A stretch of 44,357 nt of DNA from an uncultured Flavobacteriaceae bacterium (GTDB taxonomy: Bacteria; Bacteroidota; Bacteroidia; Flavobacteriales; Flavobacteriaceae). Location: contig CALHGE010000054.1 in the NCBI GenBank assembly GCA_938029725.1, forward strand, positions 1 to 44,357. Reading direction: 5' to 3'. The position numbers and the translations under genes are program-made. Shown piece by piece: positions 1 through 8,930 of this stretch. Positions within the stretch are counted from its first letter, which is position 1, and each line of letters opens with the position of its first letter. Below the pieces are notes generated by a model. It was not told where the DNA came from. It saw only the letters and a list, made by a program, of their open reading frames with translations, and ran no database searches.

Positions 1-89
1 AGTTAAAAACAAGTAAGGAAACGGGGCATCAACACCTATTTGTTTTTAAAGATAACGCGCCAGCAACGGATATAAACCAAAAGCTATGA
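1..89 (+). CDS. 3' end of an unidentified gene upstream of gspF-like gene
   Basis: An open frame from the left window edge ends at TGA 87-89. Its stop overlaps the ATG of the next gene (bases 86-88) in an ATGA arrangement, typical of translationally coupled genes. Only about 28 C-terminal residues are visible, ending DINQKL, which is too little to name. The position before a GspF-like gene makes a secretion or pilus ATPase (GspE/PilB) possible, but nothing in the visible tail shows it. Confidence 0.45.
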   Translation, partial: LKTSKETGHQHLFVFKDNAPATDINQKL

Positions 90-1225
90 GTGGATTCAAA
101 TTAGAACAAACTTTGCCCCAGCAAAAGCAGCATACCAAATCTGATAAGGATTGGATAGCTGATCTTTTGCAAAAGGAAATTTCATTTGGAAAATCTTTTG
201 GAAACAAAAAGAAGGAAGATTTTTATTCTGAACTGGGAGTCTTATTAAAAGCCGGAATCAACCTCAAAGATTCTTTAGCACTCATACAAGAGAATCAAAA
301 GAAAGAAAAACAGAAAGCGTTTTTTGGTGAAATGGTGGAAGCTTTAGTATCTGGACGGAGTTTCTTTGAATTGCTAAAAGAACGCCCTGAGTTTTCAGAA
401 TACGAATACTACTCCGTAAAAATCGGAGAAGAAACAGGAACACTTACCCGTATCATAGAAGAACTAGGGAAATTTTACGAACGAAAAAATGAACAGCGAA
501 GAAGTTTAACGAATGCGCTCACCTACCCAATTATCATTTTATGTACTGCAGTACTAGTCGTTATTTTCATGCTGAGAATGGTTGTGCCTATGTTTGAGGA
601 CATATTCAATCAAAATGGAGTAGAACTACCCGGTATCACGAAAATGGTAATCAGCGCTTCTGAATTTATTAAGAACTATGGTTGGCTGGTTTTGGTTGTC
701 ATAGGATCTATCATTGCATTACGGAAAACCTTTTCTAACAAGCCTTGGTTTAAAGAACGAAAGGACAAAATGCTTTTAAAGATTCCGTATTTAGGAAATT
801 TCATTAGTACTGTTTACTTAGCACAATTCACGCAAGCGGTGGCTTTATTAACCGCTTCTAAAGTCCCCATGCTTAACAGTATTCAAATGGTAAAAAAGAT
901 GATTGATTTTTACCCTTTGAACGAAGCCTTAACCAAAGTAGAAAAAGGGGTTTTGGCAGGAAGTAGTCTAAACGCTAGTATGAAAGAGAGTAAAATCTTT
1001 GACAACAAAATGATCTCCCTAGTCAAAGTTGCCGAAGAAACTAATCAAACCGAATATATCTTCGAACGTTTGAATCAACAATATGCTATTGAGGTGCAAC
1101 AAAAATCAAAATTGTTGTCTACGCTGATGGAACCACTTATCATAATTGTCATTGGCATTTTTGTTGGTGTAATACTAGTTTCTATGTATTTGCCTATGTT
1201 TAAGTTGAGTAGTGTGGTGGGGTAA
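86..1225 (+). CDS. Type II secretion / type IV pilus inner-membrane platform protein, GspF/PilC family
   Basis: The 379-residue length and arrangement match the GspF/PilC family, the polytopic inner-membrane platform of type II secretion systems and type IV pili. It has two T2SF domains, roughly residues 45-170 and 240-371, each with a helical cytoplasmic part followed by membrane helices. The signature GEETGTL is at residues 114-120, with the counterpart VAEETNQ in the second domain. Membrane helices are visible at about 148-170, 199-213 and 349-371. The start is fixed by ATGA overlap with the preceding gene. No GspD or pseudopilin gene is visible to the right, so the rest of any machine must lie left of the window. 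It may be ICE cargo, or chromosomal if the element's left end has been rearranged. Confidence 0.88.
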   Translation: MSGFKLEQTLPQQKQHTKSDKDWIADLLQKEISFGKSFGNKKKEDFYSELGVLLKAGINLKDSLALIQENQKKEKQKAFFGEMVEALVSGRSFFELLKERPEFSEYEYYSVKIGEETGTLTRIIEELGKFYERKNEQRRSLTNALTYPIIILCTAVLVVIFMLRMVVPMFEDIFNQNGVELPGITKMVISASEFIKNYGWLVLVVIGSIIALRKTFSNKPWFKERKDKMLLKIPYLGNFISTVYLAQFTQAVALLTASKVPMLNSIQMVKKMIDFYPLNEALTKVEKGVLAGSSLNASMKESKIFDNKMISLVKVAEETNQTEYIFERLNQQYAIEVQQKSKLLSTLMEPLIIIVIGIFVGVILVSMYLPMFKLSSVVG

Positions 1226-1272
1226 ATGCTAATTTTATACCTTTAGAATATGAAGAGTTAAATCAATTTCTT

Positions 1273-1758
1273 ATGAAAAATGAGATTTTTATTATTTTTT
1301 CGTTGATTACGTTATTGTGTATTTCATGTAAAAAAAGCGATGATAGTATTCCTTTGGCTGATCGATCCAAGGCATTGTTGGGTCAATGGGAATATACGGC
1401 AATTATGACTGACAGAGCGGTAGATATCAATGGAGACGGAACTGTTAACATTGATCTTTTCAATACCCAAGAAATACGCCAATGTATCAAAGACAATCTT
1501 ACTTTTTTTACTGAAATGGGTTCAGTAGGAAAAGGCGTATATTCGATTAATGAGAATGGGCTTGCTTGTGATGACCAAGATACATTCTCAACAATTGAAG
1601 AGGATAGCTATGAGCTCGTAAATAATTCAATCATCAGATTCGATACCAGAAACGAAATGCGCATTCAAGAACTTACCAAAACTAAATTAATAGTCGAAAC
1701 AAACGATAATCTAGGAGATGAGGACGTTATTGTTACGTTTACGTTTAGAAAAAGCTAA
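1273..1758 (+). CDS. Small lipoprotein, lipocalin-like type
   Basis: A 161-residue protein with a lipoprotein signal peptide: hydrophobic residues 5-15 and lipobox ISC with Cys19. The residues after the cysteine (KKSDDS) are charged, as in Bacteroidota lipoproteins sent to the cell surface. The remainder is beta-rich, with LLGQWEYTA near residue 35 as in lipocalin-like lipoproteins of this phylum, and it contains a DINGDGTVNID stretch resembling a calcium-binding or dockerin-type loop at about 53-63. It follows the gspF-like gene by 47 bases on the same strand and converges on the tra operon, leaving only 16 bases between the two stop codons. Function is unknown. Lipocalin-like is a family-level impression from the WEYTA-type motif. 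Confidence 0.72.
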   Translation: MKNEIFIIFSLITLLCISCKKSDDSIPLADRSKALLGQWEYTAIMTDRAVDINGDGTVNIDLFNTQEIRQCIKDNLTFFTEMGSVGKGVYSINENGLACDDQDTFSTIEEDSYELVNNSIIRFDTRNEMRIQELTKTKLIVETNDNLGDEDVIVTFTFRKS

Positions 1759-1774
1759 CAGTAAAGGATAAAAC

Positions 1775-4700
1775 TTAAACACGAATAATATTTCCTGTAG
1801 CCGTATCGCTCCATTGCCCATTGGTATCCATGACTCTGACCTCATAAGGCTGATCCAAATATTTTAGTTTGCCTTCACTCGGTTCTTCTTCCAGTTTAAA
1901 ATACCTTTCTACTCCTGTCCCTTGCGCATCATTGTAATTGAAGAGTTTGGTATCCCAACGACTATCAGCCCGATTGTAAATTCGAATTTCAACTTGTTGT
2001 AGCGTAGCACCATTATAGGCTTCTGAACAGTTGGTTTCAAAACAAGTATATATTAATACCTGATAGTCACAACCGTTTAGTCCGCCACAATTAATATTTT
2101 GTTTTTCGCCCTTAGTAGCAACTTTTGGTTTTTTAAGAACAGTAACTGATTCGCTAACAGTTTGTGAAATACCTGTTGTGTTCTCAACCCGGAAATCGAT
2201 GGTAAAACTCTCTTCGGTCAATGGAGTAAAATCCAACTGTTCCGAACCATAGGGCAAGGGAATCGTTTCACCTTCACGATAAATTTGGCCGTTATAACTT
2301 ATGAAGCCCGCATTGGCACCAGAAAAAGAAAAAGTCATTTCGTAAGTAACTTCGGTATCATGACCGGCAGTTGCATTTGTTACAAATGAAAACGGAAATT
2401 GCCGATCTTGAAAAATGTCTACGGAAGGATGGCTAACTGTCAAATCAAAAAACTCTTCGTATTTGTTAAATTGTATATTGACGTCTGCCGTTTTTTCCAC
2501 TTCGGAAGATGAACGAACCGTAAACTCTATATTATGGTTGGATTCCGAAATTCCCGTATATTTTCCATGGAACGAACCGGTCGGAACGGTAAAGCTCTCT
2601 CCGGCAGCATAGGTAGTTCCCTGATACTCAAATGCACCGTTGCTACTTCCTGTGGAAAAATACATTAAATAGGTGTCCCCCCCTATTCCAAGTTCGGTAA
2701 TATTAAAATTTAAATCGACCACATCGCCCGTATTGGCCTGTGATTGAGTAGAATTAGCCGTAAAATTATAGTTCTTTGGTCTTACATCAATAGAAATGGT
2801 AACTGTTTTTTCGAGACCTGTATCGTTCTGGACAAAGAAAGTCAGATTGATGTTACTCTCATCCGTGCCTTCGAGACTCCAGTTGAAATTTCCTTTAGGG
2901 ACATCATAAATGTTGCCCGCACTTACTTCTAAACCGTTTGCATCTCTGATAAGAGCATTCCCATTTATACTATAGCGCATTGTATAATTGGATGAGCCAA
3001 CACTTTCAGAAATATTAAAGTTTAAGGAACTTAATTCTCCAATCGATATGTCTGTTTTCTGACTCCCCCCTGTAAATAGAAAATCAATTTGATTGTAGTT
3101 TATAGTTGTGTTTGCCGTATGATTTACACCAGCATCGGACTCAACGCTCAATACAATATCATGTTGACCGACTTCTGAACCTGTGTAGACTACATTGTTT
3201 ACATTGGGAGTCAATTGAAATTTCTCTCCAGGTCCATAATCTATTCCATTGACCCTAAGAACTCCATTTCTTCCCGAAGAGTAAAAGGCTTCGTACCGGT
3301 CGTTCGCTCCATCAGGAATTTCGTCTATATTTATAATAACATTTACTGGTATATTCGCAAATTCAGAGGTCTTAGAAGGGGTAATATTAACCGTAAAGTC
3401 ATTTTGTTTTGTTTCCAAATCAATTATTACTGGACCCACTTCTTGCCCATAATTATCTGTTACAATGAATGAAATTTGATGAGAACCTAAACTCTCCGGA
3501 AAATATAAAAACGAGAAGTTGCCCAACGTTACTGGATAACCTGTTGAGTTCTGTAAGATGTTACCATTGATACCAGTAATCTTACCGTTGCCTTCTAAAA
3601 TCTCATAGGAAATAGTGTAATCGATATTTTGGGTATTACCATTTGATTTGATATTGAAATTGAGTTGCGTACGTTCGTTTAGGAATAACGAATTGCTTTC
3701 CGAATTGCCTGAAAACGTAAAAGGAATATTAGCTACTTCGATTTCAACACTATCACGTTTAATTTGTCCATTGGAATCCCTTATATCAAAATATATTTTT
3801 CTATTGCCCAATTCGGTACTTGTAAAAGTATAGTTATAGGAGTTTGGTACGATACTTCTATATTGTCCAGCATCCATTACACCGCCATTATGGTCCCTAA
3901 CCGTTCCACCACCTGCACTTGATGATGCAAACGAATGTGTGATTTCATAAACTACATTAGATGTTTCATCTTGGGTATTAAGGTCTATGGCTATGGCCAA
4001 GTTGGTGTCCAATTCTACTTGGGTCGATGCCGCCGTTGCATTAATGCTAAAACCAAGATTCAGTACTTTTAAAACTAAATCCTCTGTCAATATGGCTCCA
4101 TCTGGAGCTTTTGCCGTTACAATAAGTTTATGCTCTCCCAATGTTTCTGGAAGGTATCCCATTTCCGAAATTCCTTTAGGCAAGATGAACGGCCTACCTG
4201 CATCAAATTCTTGGCCATCGAGATATAGTTTTCCGGTTCCATTTTCAATTTGGTAAGTAACCTCAAAGTCATTTTGATTTTCTGGATTTGCGGTGTCCTT
4301 GTCCCTTAATAAAGTAACGTTTACAGGGTTTTTAGAGTTGACAATAAATTCATTGACCCCTTTGTTTAGTAGAAAACTAAAACTGGCATATTTGGCATTG
4401 AACAATAACTCCAATTCTTTTTGATTTGCATTGGAATCCCACGCCAGAAACTTCACTTTATGTAGTCCAGTATCAATTGCTACATAATTGTAATTCCAGT
4501 TTCTATCTGAAATCTTCAGGGTATCGTTTGCACGTATGGTATCGCCCTCCATTGTCAAGAAATGTCCTTTGCTATTGTTAGGCGCATATTTCACAAAATA
4601 GTCCACCGTAGTAATTTCCTTCTCTGGAACCAGCGAAAAGGAAGTGCGTGACGTTTCAAATAAATAGTTTTCCCCATTATGTTCGCCGGTAAAATTGAAA

Positions 4701-4819
4701 TCAAAGTCATCCAATATGACATCTTCGAAGTCTTTACTACAGGCCAATATCAGTAGGAAAGTCGCCGATAGAAAGGCAATTGAAAACCGGATTGATCGAG
4801 TTAGTTTTTTCATTTTCAA
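1775..4819 (-). CDS. traQ: TraQ-like multi-repeat surface lipoprotein of the conjugation operon
   Basis: This 1014-residue protein is the last gene of the transfer operon, 5 bases after traO, the place of traQ in CTnDOT-type operons. It has a lipoprotein signal peptide with LILAC and Cys27, followed by SKDFED, an acidic stretch like the lipoprotein export signal of Bacteroidota that marks surface exposure. The body is about eight diverged repeats of roughly 105 residues (about 32-900), each beta-rich and ending in patterns such as YTG-x-E-x-G-x-H-x-I and an N-G-x-x-Y-x-A-G turn, consistent with Ig-like domains of the DUF3872/TraQ kind. A separate cysteine-containing C-terminal domain (about 905-1014) follows. 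Usual TraQ proteins are far shorter, so this is a strongly expanded form. I infer a role in contact with recipient cells. Confidence 0.75.
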   Translation of the reverse strand: MKMKKLTRSIRFSIAFLSATFLLILACSKDFEDVILDDFDFNFTGEHNGENYLFETSRTSFSLVPEKEITTVDYFVKYAPNNSKGHFLTMEGDTIRANDTLKISDRNWNYNYVAIDTGLHKVKFLAWDSNANQKELELLFNAKYASFSFLLNKGVNEFIVNSKNPVNVTLLRDKDTANPENQNDFEVTYQIENGTGKLYLDGQEFDAGRPFILPKGISEMGYLPETLGEHKLIVTAKAPDGAILTEDLVLKVLNLGFSINATAASTQVELDTNLAIAIDLNTQDETSNVVYEITHSFASSSAGGGTVRDHNGGVMDAGQYRSIVPNSYNYTFTSTELGNRKIYFDIRDSNGQIKRDSVEIEVANIPFTFSGNSESNSLFLNERTQLNFNIKSNGNTQNIDYTISYEILEGNGKITGINGNILQNSTGYPVTLGNFSFLYFPESLGSHQISFIVTDNYGQEVGPVIIDLETKQNDFTVNITPSKTSEFANIPVNVIINIDEIPDGANDRYEAFYSSGRNGVLRVNGIDYGPGEKFQLTPNVNNVVYTGSEVGQHDIVLSVESDAGVNHTANTTINYNQIDFLFTGGSQKTDISIGELSSLNFNISESVGSSNYTMRYSINGNALIRDANGLEVSAGNIYDVPKGNFNWSLEGTDESNINLTFFVQNDTGLEKTVTISIDVRPKNYNFTANSTQSQANTGDVVDLNFNITELGIGGDTYLMYFSTGSSNGAFEYQGTTYAAGESFTVPTGSFHGKYTGISESNHNIEFTVRSSSEVEKTADVNIQFNKYEEFFDLTVSHPSVDIFQDRQFPFSFVTNATAGHDTEVTYEMTFSFSGANAGFISYNGQIYREGETIPLPYGSEQLDFTPLTEESFTIDFRVENTTGISQTVSESVTVLKKPKVATKGEKQNINCGGLNGCDYQVLIYTCFETNCSEAYNGATLQQVEIRIYNRADSRWDTKLFNYNDAQGTGVERYFKLEEEPSEGKLKYLDQPYEVRVMDTNGQWSDTATGNIIRV

Positions 4820-4824
4820 AGTCT

Positions 4825-5364
4825 TTAAAACAGGAAGTATCTAAGGCCTAGGCCCGCATAGGGATAGAATTTTCCAACATCACTATTGATATGATAATAT
4901 TCGTTTGCTTTTATCAATAAAGAAAAATCATTACTCAGGGCTATCTCCCCTTCAATCCCGGCGAATATTCCATATATAAACTGGCTCTTGGCATCTAGAA
5001 TAGCACCATTTGAAAGAAGGCTATTACCATTATTGATAACTTCATATCCGAAAATTCCACCACCGCCTAGATTAACACCATACTTTTTAAAGTTCTTTTG
5101 TTCCCAAACTTTGAAAAAATACCCAGGTTGAACGGTAAAGATGTTATAAGGAATATCAAATGATCCCTTATCTTCAGCTATGGCGACAAAAACGCTCAAC
5201 TGGGCGTAACGGTTTCTGTTCAAGTGATAATTATAGGTGGCCATGATACCAAAACCATCTTCGGCATAACCACCACTTATTCCCACCGAAGAAGCGTAGT
5301 TCCCATTTTGGGAGAATGCCATAGTAGAAAAGAAAAACACTATGATCGATATCGTTGTTTTCAT
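4825..5364 (-). CDS. traO: Conjugal transfer protein TraO (outer-membrane beta-barrel type)
   Basis: A 179-residue protein with a cleavable signal peptide (residues 1-18, ending AFSQ). Alternating hydrophobic strands and a C-terminal YAGLGLRYFLF ending in Phe are typical of outer-membrane barrels. Length, sequence style and place between traN and traQ match TraO of CTnDOT-type operons. It starts 3 bases after the stop of traN. In the family it is a component of the transfer apparatus in the outer membrane; its exact role is not known. Confidence 0.85.
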   Translation of the reverse strand: MKTTISIIVFFFSTMAFSQNGNYASSVGISGGYAEDGFGIMATYNYHLNRNRYAQLSVFVAIAEDKGSFDIPYNIFTVQPGYFFKVWEQKNFKKYGVNLGGGGIFGYEVINNGNSLLSNGAILDAKSQFIYGIFAGIEGEIALSNDFSLLIKANEYYHINSDVGKFYPYAGLGLRYFLF

Positions 5365-5367
5365 TAT

Positions 5368-6336
5368 TTAAAAGTGTATGGGGTTATTAATAATTTCGTG
5401 TCCAATTTTTAAGGATAGGTTACGGTTGCCCGATTCTTCGTCAAGTTCCACCACGATTTCCTTTTTTTCGTCCAAAGCGAACTTCTTAAAAACGATTACA
5501 AAGTGATTTTCACTTTTACCCCCTACGGTCTTTGGTTGTTTAAAAACATAAACCGGTTCAAGGGCCATTCTTTGATTACTGCTACTATTTTTATAGTTGG
5601 TGGCCATACTGAATTTGATGAAATTGATATCCAAATCAAGACCTTCCTTATTCTCGACCCTCAACTGAAAGTAGAGTTCATCTTCGTTGTAGTAAACTCC
5701 TTTAAGCCATAAAAAGACATTGTCCGATCTAGAGAAATACCTGCTGATTTTCGCCTTATCAAATTGCATATAATAGGAACGAAGCCGATAATATTCCATA
5801 GGATCGGTCTCATACAATTCCCTAGTCGCCCTATCTATACTATTGGTCTTTTCATTCTTTGAGGTAATAATGGTATTCGAGTTGGTATTCTTTTTCTTTT
5901 CGGATAACGAATGGCTTTTTTCGGGTTCAGAATAATTTCCGTGGGTTTGGTCGAGAGGTTTCCCGCTAATATTCGCTATTGCCATTTCAGGTTGTATATA
6001 CCACGTTAGTTTTTCGGGACGTTCTGTTAATTCAAGAATGAAATCATATACATTCCCTGATTCCGTAATTACCGTGTGGTTGGTGTAATTCTCTTCTTCC
6101 GTCGCCAGTTCGTCATAGTAGAGCTTCATAATACGACCATGGAACCTGCTCCCTTTGGATTTAGGCAAGTCAGCTATAAACCCAAAATCATTTCCGACGA
6201 TACTTTCTGAAATGTTTTCGGGAAATATCAAAATCGTCTTGTATTTTTTGGACACACGAAGTGTATCACTACAATTCTGAGACATTGCCAAGAAAGGAAC
6301 TAATAGGACCAATATGTAATACGCCAGTTTTCTCAT
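5368..6336 (-). CDS. traN: Conjugative transposon protein TraN (VirB9-like, DUF4138)
   Basis: A 322-residue exported protein with signal peptide 1-19 (AMSQ). The N-terminal part contains KYKTILIFPENI and later VYDFILELTERP, the hallmark of TraN/DUF4138 proteins, which are VirB9-like parts of the outer-membrane core of Bacteroidota conjugation channels. A low-complexity Asn/Ser/Lys linker at about 130-165 separates two beta-rich domains. The gene lies 7 bases after traM and 3 before traO, in the conserved order M-N-O. TraN is expected to bind the C-terminal domain of TraM across the periplasm. Confidence 0.9.
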   Translation of the reverse strand: MRKLAYYILVLLVPFLAMSQNCSDTLRVSKKYKTILIFPENISESIVGNDFGFIADLPKSKGSRFHGRIMKLYYDELATEEENYTNHTVITESGNVYDFILELTERPEKLTWYIQPEMAIANISGKPLDQTHGNYSEPEKSHSLSEKKKNTNSNTIITSKNEKTNSIDRATRELYETDPMEYYRLRSYYMQFDKAKISRYFSRSDNVFLWLKGVYYNEDELYFQLRVENKEGLDLDINFIKFSMATNYKNSSSNQRMALEPVYVFKQPKTVGGKSENHFVIVFKKFALDEKKEIVVELDEESGNRNLSLKIGHEIINNPIHF

Positions 6337-6343
6337 TTTACAA

Positions 6344-7342
6344 TTATTTGGATACTAGAAACACCTGGTCCCCGTTGACCAAAAGGATTTTATCTTTTTG
6401 CTTGTATTTTTTCTTGCTGAAGAAATTTCCAAACGACCGAACCAGATTTTTGGACAAAGATGTATCCGTAAATTCTCCAACGGCATCTGATAACCCGTTA
6501 ACGCCTTGGTATTCTAACTCTGCCTTGAATTCCTGTAATAGCTCATTTGCCCTCTCATTATGCAATCCAAGCATTCCGTCCTGCTGGTCTTTTGCGACCA
6601 AAAGCAACGGATGATTATTAATGTTGGAAATTTCCAATAAAACCCTTGAACCTTGTATGTGGGACGTTGCATAAATGAAGGTGTTTTTTGGGAAACGGTT
6701 TCCCTTAAAATAAACTTCCTCATTTAAAATCAATGTAACCCTGTCACCAGGGAGAATGAATTGATCTCGATAAATCGCTGCATCAAATGATATTGAACTT
6801 GAGGAAAACTCATTTGAAGTTTCCGTATATGGGGCTGAATAATCCTGACTTCTAGAGAGGCGTTCATCCCTTGCCTCTAGTAATAATTTTCGATATTCCA
6901 ACTTCTCTTGGGCAGCGGTTTTTTTAGAAACGTACTCGGGCGGTGCCTGCCTAGTATTTGGAACCTCTTCCAAAATGTGACTTTTATTGGATTCTTCGTC
7001 CAACGAAAAATTATTAAGCTCTTCCAAGATGCGTTCAAGGGAGTCGTTCTCTTTTTTGGCAGCTACTATATTTCGAATACTACCTTTATCACGTAGTCGC
7101 TCTAAAGAATCTTTTACCGATTGCTTATAAAGGGCATTGGGTTGCTTTACCTCCAATTCATTCTTTTGATTTGGCAAGGTATTGTTGTAACCGCTTTCGG
7201 TACTATTTTTTTCTCCCTCTTGTTTTGATTGAAAATTTGTCGTGATAAAGAATATTCCAAGAATAATTACAATGGGCAATGCCCATGCAAAGAGCCGGTG
7301 CTTTTTTATCCATCGTTCCAATTTTTGGTTTTCAAATGTCAT
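6344..7342 (-). CDS. traM: Conjugative transposon protein TraM (VirB10-like)
   Basis: A 332-residue protein with a short cytoplasmic N-terminus, one membrane helix at about residues 16-36, a long charged and partly coiled-coil periplasmic region (about 40-200), and a C-terminal beta domain. The C-terminal domain contains PGDRVTLILNEEVYFKGNRFPKNT and the G-S-R-V-L-L-E-I-S-N-I stretch typical of the transposon TraM family. By analogy with VirB10 it would span the envelope and link the inner-membrane complex to the TraN core. It follows traK by 9 bases and precedes traN by 7, in the usual operon order. Confidence 0.92.
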   Translation of the reverse strand: MTFENQKLERWIKKHRLFAWALPIVIILGIFFITTNFQSKQEGEKNSTESGYNNTLPNQKNELEVKQPNALYKQSVKDSLERLRDKGSIRNIVAAKKENDSLERILEELNNFSLDEESNKSHILEEVPNTRQAPPEYVSKKTAAQEKLEYRKLLLEARDERLSRSQDYSAPYTETSNEFSSSSISFDAAIYRDQFILPGDRVTLILNEEVYFKGNRFPKNTFIYATSHIQGSRVLLEISNINNHPLLLVAKDQQDGMLGLHNERANELLQEFKAELEYQGVNGLSDAVGEFTDTSLSKNLVRSFGNFFSKKKYKQKDKILLVNGDQVFLVSK

Positions 7343-7351
7343 CTGGCCCTT

Positions 7352-7969
7352 TTATAAATCATTATTGTCAACGACCTTAAAATGAACAATCTTAATACCG
7401 TTCAAATTATTGTCCGTTGATTTGGTTTCTTTGATATAGCCAGTCGTAACCAGATTTCGATATTCCGTATCACCGTTTTTAAAAATTTTCTGTTTTCCGG
7501 TAAAACGGAAGAAATAGGGGTACGTTGCATATTCGATGTGAATGGAATCCAGCTCCACTTCTATAGAATAATCACTTTTCGCCACATCTTCATAATAGTT
7601 TTGATCGACCAACCGATTATACAACCGTTCCCCGGAATGGTCTATCATATAGAGTGCCTTGCCCTCTATATTATTCTTTATAAATTGTAGGTCAGGTTCA
7701 AGTGAAAAGAAAAGTTCGTGGAAATTACGCACATGTCCTTCACATAAAATGTTCAGCGCCCGTTTGGGGTCTTCGACGCGAACAGCAGCAACTTTTTGGC
7801 CTTTATCCAGTAAGTAAAATCTGTTTTTTACGCTTTCGTTCGTTCTAAAAACGACGTAAATACTTACCACGGTACAACAAACCACGGACATTAAAGATAG
7901 AATAAGAACATTCGTACTTCTCTTATGCACCTTGCTTAAATCGTTGAAAATGTTATAATTACCGTTCAT
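7352..7969 (-). CDS. traK: Conjugative transposon protein TraK (VirB8-like)
   Basis: A 205-residue protein with a single N-terminal membrane helix (about residues 21-41) and a periplasmic VirB8-like domain. Characteristic TraK features are F-N-D-L-S-K-V-H at the N-terminus, the VRVEDPKRALNI-CEGHVRNFHELFF region at about 65-90, and EVELDSI near 140. In the family this is an assembly factor of the inner-membrane complex. It lies between traJ (39 bases upstream) and traM (9 bases downstream). Confidence 0.92.
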   Translation of the reverse strand: MNGNYNIFNDLSKVHKRSTNVLILSLMSVVCCTVVSIYVVFRTNESVKNRFYLLDKGQKVAAVRVEDPKRALNILCEGHVRNFHELFFSLEPDLQFIKNNIEGKALYMIDHSGERLYNRLVDQNYYEDVAKSDYSIEVELDSIHIEYATYPYFFRFTGKQKIFKNGDTEYRNLVTTGYIKETKSTDNNLNGIKIVHFKVVDNNDL

Positions 7970-8008
7970 TCGTTGAAATACACTCGTTAAAAATCCATTT
8001 TAATCGTT

Positions 8009-8929
8009 CTACTGTACCAGCGTTCTTACACCCTTAGTTATTCCACCACTTTTTACATCCATTGCTGCCTGTGCGGTTTTCTTTGCATAGTGCTTCGCCT
8101 TGTCCTTCATTTGGGTAGCACCTACATTCATACCCTGAACGATGAAATTGGAAAGGGTAGGCGCTTTTAAATACACGAAAATATTCATCAGCACTAAAAG
8201 TGCGCTTGTTAGAACCAAGCCTAAATTCGCATCACCATTGACCAAAAGCGAATCGATGAGTTGTTCCATGACATGTAACAGAAAATTATCGATCAGGTAC
8301 AACATGGGAATCCATAAACAAACACTCATGAATTTCTGTAACCAGGCCTTCCACATTCCGGACAAGGCGGGAATAAAAGACAGCCCGATATTCAATGGGC
8401 CGAATACAATGAGCACAAAGAGATATATCACCGACATTGCTTTAATCCCCACGAATACCACCGTTGATATAATAGAGGCCAAAGATGTGAGTCCAGAGGT
8501 CATTAAAGCCAAACTTAATGAACCCAAGGCCTCCGGATTTATGTTCATAAAACTCCAAGAGCCGCCCAAGGTTGCCATGGCCACATTTTGCGATTCATAG
8601 ATCTTCATTTGTAGTATATCCCAAGAAATATCATTTGCCCTAAGCGATAGACCGATTCTTTGATAAAAATCAAATATAGACATCGCAAAGATTTTATATT
8701 TTAGAAGAATAAATGCCAAGGGTACCCATTTGAGGTATTCCAAAACATCGGCGCGTTTCTGTTCGTTCAGATATACCCTTAAGGCAATAATGGCAATACC
8801 GATATAAGCGAACTGCTGCCCGATATTGATTACCGGATCGACCGCCTCAAAAGCATCGATAATGTATTGGTCAAACAGTTCATTGACCGATTCGCGAATT
8901 CCTTTTTCCAATGTATTAATGACCACCAT
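8009..8929 (-). CDS. traJ: Conjugative transposon protein TraJ (VirB6-like)
   Basis: A 306-residue polytopic membrane protein with hydrophobic helices at about 35-50, 65-85, 140-180, 185-200 and 225-255, and a positively charged C-terminus. Length and topology fit TraJ, the VirB6-like inner-membrane channel protein of CTnDOT-type systems. The gene begins one base after the end of the TraI-like gene and precedes traK, matching the family order I-J-K. The identification rests on topology and gene order more than on single motifs. Confidence 0.88.
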   Translation of the reverse strand: MVVINTLEKGIRESVNELFDQYIIDAFEAVDPVINIGQQFAYIGIAIIALRVYLNEQKRADVLEYLKWVPLAFILLKYKIFAMSIFDFYQRIGLSLRANDISWDILQMKIYESQNVAMATLGGSWSFMNINPEALGSLSLALMTSGLTSLASIISTVVFVGIKAMSVIYLFVLIVFGPLNIGLSFIPALSGMWKAWLQKFMSVCLWIPMLYLIDNFLLHVMEQLIDSLLVNGDANLGLVLTSALLVLMNIFVYLKAPTLSNFIVQGMNVGATQMKDKAKHYAKKTAQAAMDVKSGGITKGVRTLVQ

Positions 8930-8930
8930 C

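Noticed and set aside
1..1775. Left attachment site of the ICE in this interval
   Set aside because: No copy of the tRNA-Val 3' end and no intact tRNA is present here.
1775..4819. Open frames on the plus strand within the TraQ-like gene
   Set aside because: They are antisense to a repeat-containing coding sequence, have no protein-like character and no leader.
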